A stretch of 7,174 bases of DNA from Burkholderiaceae bacterium (lineage in GTDB: Bacteria; Pseudomonadota; Gammaproteobacteria; Burkholderiales; Burkholderiaceae). Both the position numbers and the translations under genes were made by a program. Shown piece by piece: positions 6,322 through 7,174 of the stretch. The first letter of the stretch is position 1. Every line of letters begins with the position of its first letter. Below the pieces are notes generated by a model. That model was given only the letters and a program-made list of their open reading frames with translations, did no database searches and was not told where the DNA came from. Where the stretch lies: contig JALORV010000028.1 in assembly GCA_025458735.1 (NCBI GenBank), positions 1 to 7,174 on the forward strand, written 5' to 3'.

Positions 6322-6636
6322 TCCGTCGAACGGACGCGCCGCCGGCAGGCGCGATCCGACGCTGTTGCGCACCACCCAGCCAGAGGCGGATCACCGCACG
6401 CGGCTGCAGCAGGTGAGCCTGCAACTGCCGGCGCAGCCGTCGCCGCGCATCACCGACAAGCACGCCGCAGCAGCGTTCACCGAGCCGGCAACTGTGGTGC
6501 TGTTGCGTCCTGGGCCGGCGGGGCTGTCGCTGGTACGGCGCCGTCGCGCAATGATCAGCGGGCACGGCCCTCGCGCCCTGCCCAGTTCCGACGGAAAAAG
6601 GTTTTGGAAGCAGGTGGGTTTGTGCCGCCAGCCCGC
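6322..6636. other. 315-bp stretch without a convincing gene
   Basis: This lies between the broken lipoprotein gene and the convergent cytochrome gene. The + frame used by the second half of the lipoprotein stays open through it. Around 6478-6600 it reads EPATVVLLRPGPAGL and VRRRRAMI, faintly like the N-terminus of some NUDIX hydrolases, but with no start codon context and no NUDIX box. No clear terminator for either flanking gene is visible: a T-run on the minus strand (complement of 6595-6599) has no good stem before it. Confidence 0.5.
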
Positions 6637-7174
6637 TCACCTGACCTGCGCGACCATGTATTCCACGGCGGCCCGAAGGTCGGCATCCGACGCCGACGCT
6701 GCGGCTCCCCGCGGGGGCATCGCCCCCTTGCCCTTGACGACGCTCGTCGTAAGCGCGTCGATGCCGGTCGACGCGCGGGCTGCCCAGGCAGCCTTGTCGC
6801 CGAGCTTGGGCGCGCCCGCGACGCCGGCCGCATGGCAGGCAACGCAAGCCGTTTCGTAGAGTTTCTTGCCAGCGACCGTCGCCTCCGGCGCGCTGGCGAC
6901 GACTGGCTGAGCCGCCGTTGAAGTGGTGGAGCCCTTCATCCCGGCATTGAACATGTACTCGATCGCCCGCTTGACCTCGGCGTCGGTCAACTTCGCCATG
7001 CCGCCACGTGCTGGCATGCCTCCATGTCCGCTGATCGCGGACTCGTAGAGCTTCTCCAGGCCCTTCTCGACTCGCGGCTTCCACGCCGCCCAGTCGCCGA
7101 CCTTCGGCGCGCCGCCGGTGCCCTCGCGATGGCACGATCCGCACGCCTCGGCGACGACCTGCTCGCCGCTGTGC
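6637..7174 (-). CDS. Diheme cytochrome c (c5-like tandem domains), N-terminus outside window
   Basis: A periplasmic electron carrier; 178 residues are visible, ending with EYMVAQVR and a TGA at 6639-6637. The frame runs off the right edge, so the signal peptide and true start are missing; the ATG at 7017 is internal. Two class I cytochrome domains are seen. The first haem site CGSCH is at 7143-7129, the second CVACH at 6846-6832. In each, a Met in MPARG or MPPRG follows 38 residues after the haem His and is the likely sixth iron ligand. The domains share GAPK-GD-AAW and end in a helix with EYMF or EYMV, so they arose by duplication. They are joined by a Ser/Thr/Ala-rich linker (TTSTAAQPVVASAPEAT). 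The composition fits cytochrome c5-type donors to terminal oxidases, but the partner is unknown. A third domain upstream of the edge cannot be excluded. Confidence 0.93.
   Translation of the reverse strand, partial: HSGEQVVAEACGSCHREGTGGAPKVGDWAAWKPRVEKGLEKLYESAISGHGGMPARGGMAKLTDAEVKRAIEYMFNAGMKGSTTSTAAQPVVASAPEATVAGKKLYETACVACHAAGVAGAPKLGDKAAWAARASTGIDALTTSVVKGKGAMPPRGAAASASDADLRAAVEYMVAQVR

Noticed and set aside
6080..7144. 354-residue minus-strand frame across the cytochrome, the gap and the lipoprotein gene
   Set aside because: The haem motifs and conserved cytochrome residues are in another minus-strand frame; this one is Arg/Gly/Ala-rich without a domain.

Overview
The window is high-GC and carries a hemE–priA gene pair, a TonB-dependent receptor, a COG4315-type lipoprotein and a cytochrome c5-like protein. 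This points to a Gram-negative, respiring proteobacterium. The hemE/priA neighbourhood and the protein style fit a betaproteobacterium (Rhodocyclales/Burkholderiales-like). That placement is inference from family knowledge, not from a search.

Layout. (1) Positions 2-1141, + strand: 3' part of a TonB-dependent outer-membrane receptor, cut by the left edge. (2) 1200-1718, +: a lipoprotein with a proline-rich linker and a TonB C-terminal-like domain. (3) 1854-2045, +: a 63-residue secreted protein whose mature part is only Lys, Glu, Asp, Ala and one Thr. It is followed by a perfect 11-bp hairpin. (4) 2063-2437, - strand: a DUF167/YggU-family protein, convergent with the previous gene; the hairpin lies inside its last codons. 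(5) 2458-3528, +: hemE, starting head-to-head with the DUF167 gene only 20 bp away. (6) 3529-3870: a 342-bp gap with three same-direction DnaA-box-like 9-mers. (7) 3871-5889, +: priA, complete. (8) 5901-6321, +: a COG4315-like lipoprotein gene broken by two apparent single-base deletions. (9) 6322-6636: no convincing gene. (10) 6637-7174, -: C-terminal part of a tandem diheme cytochrome c, cut by the right edge.

The genes do not form one pathway. hemE (tetrapyrrole synthesis) and priA (replication restart) are housekeeping genes. The receptor and TonB-like lipoprotein may act together in envelope uptake. The cytochrome is periplasmic electron transfer. I see no CRISPR array, tRNA, rRNA, insertion sequence or phage gene.

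No clear new multi-gene system is visible. The points most worth checking are the DnaA-box cluster before priA, the doubly frameshifted lipoprotein gene, the extreme-composition secreted mini-protein, and the tight antisense arrangements at both ends of the DUF167 gene.
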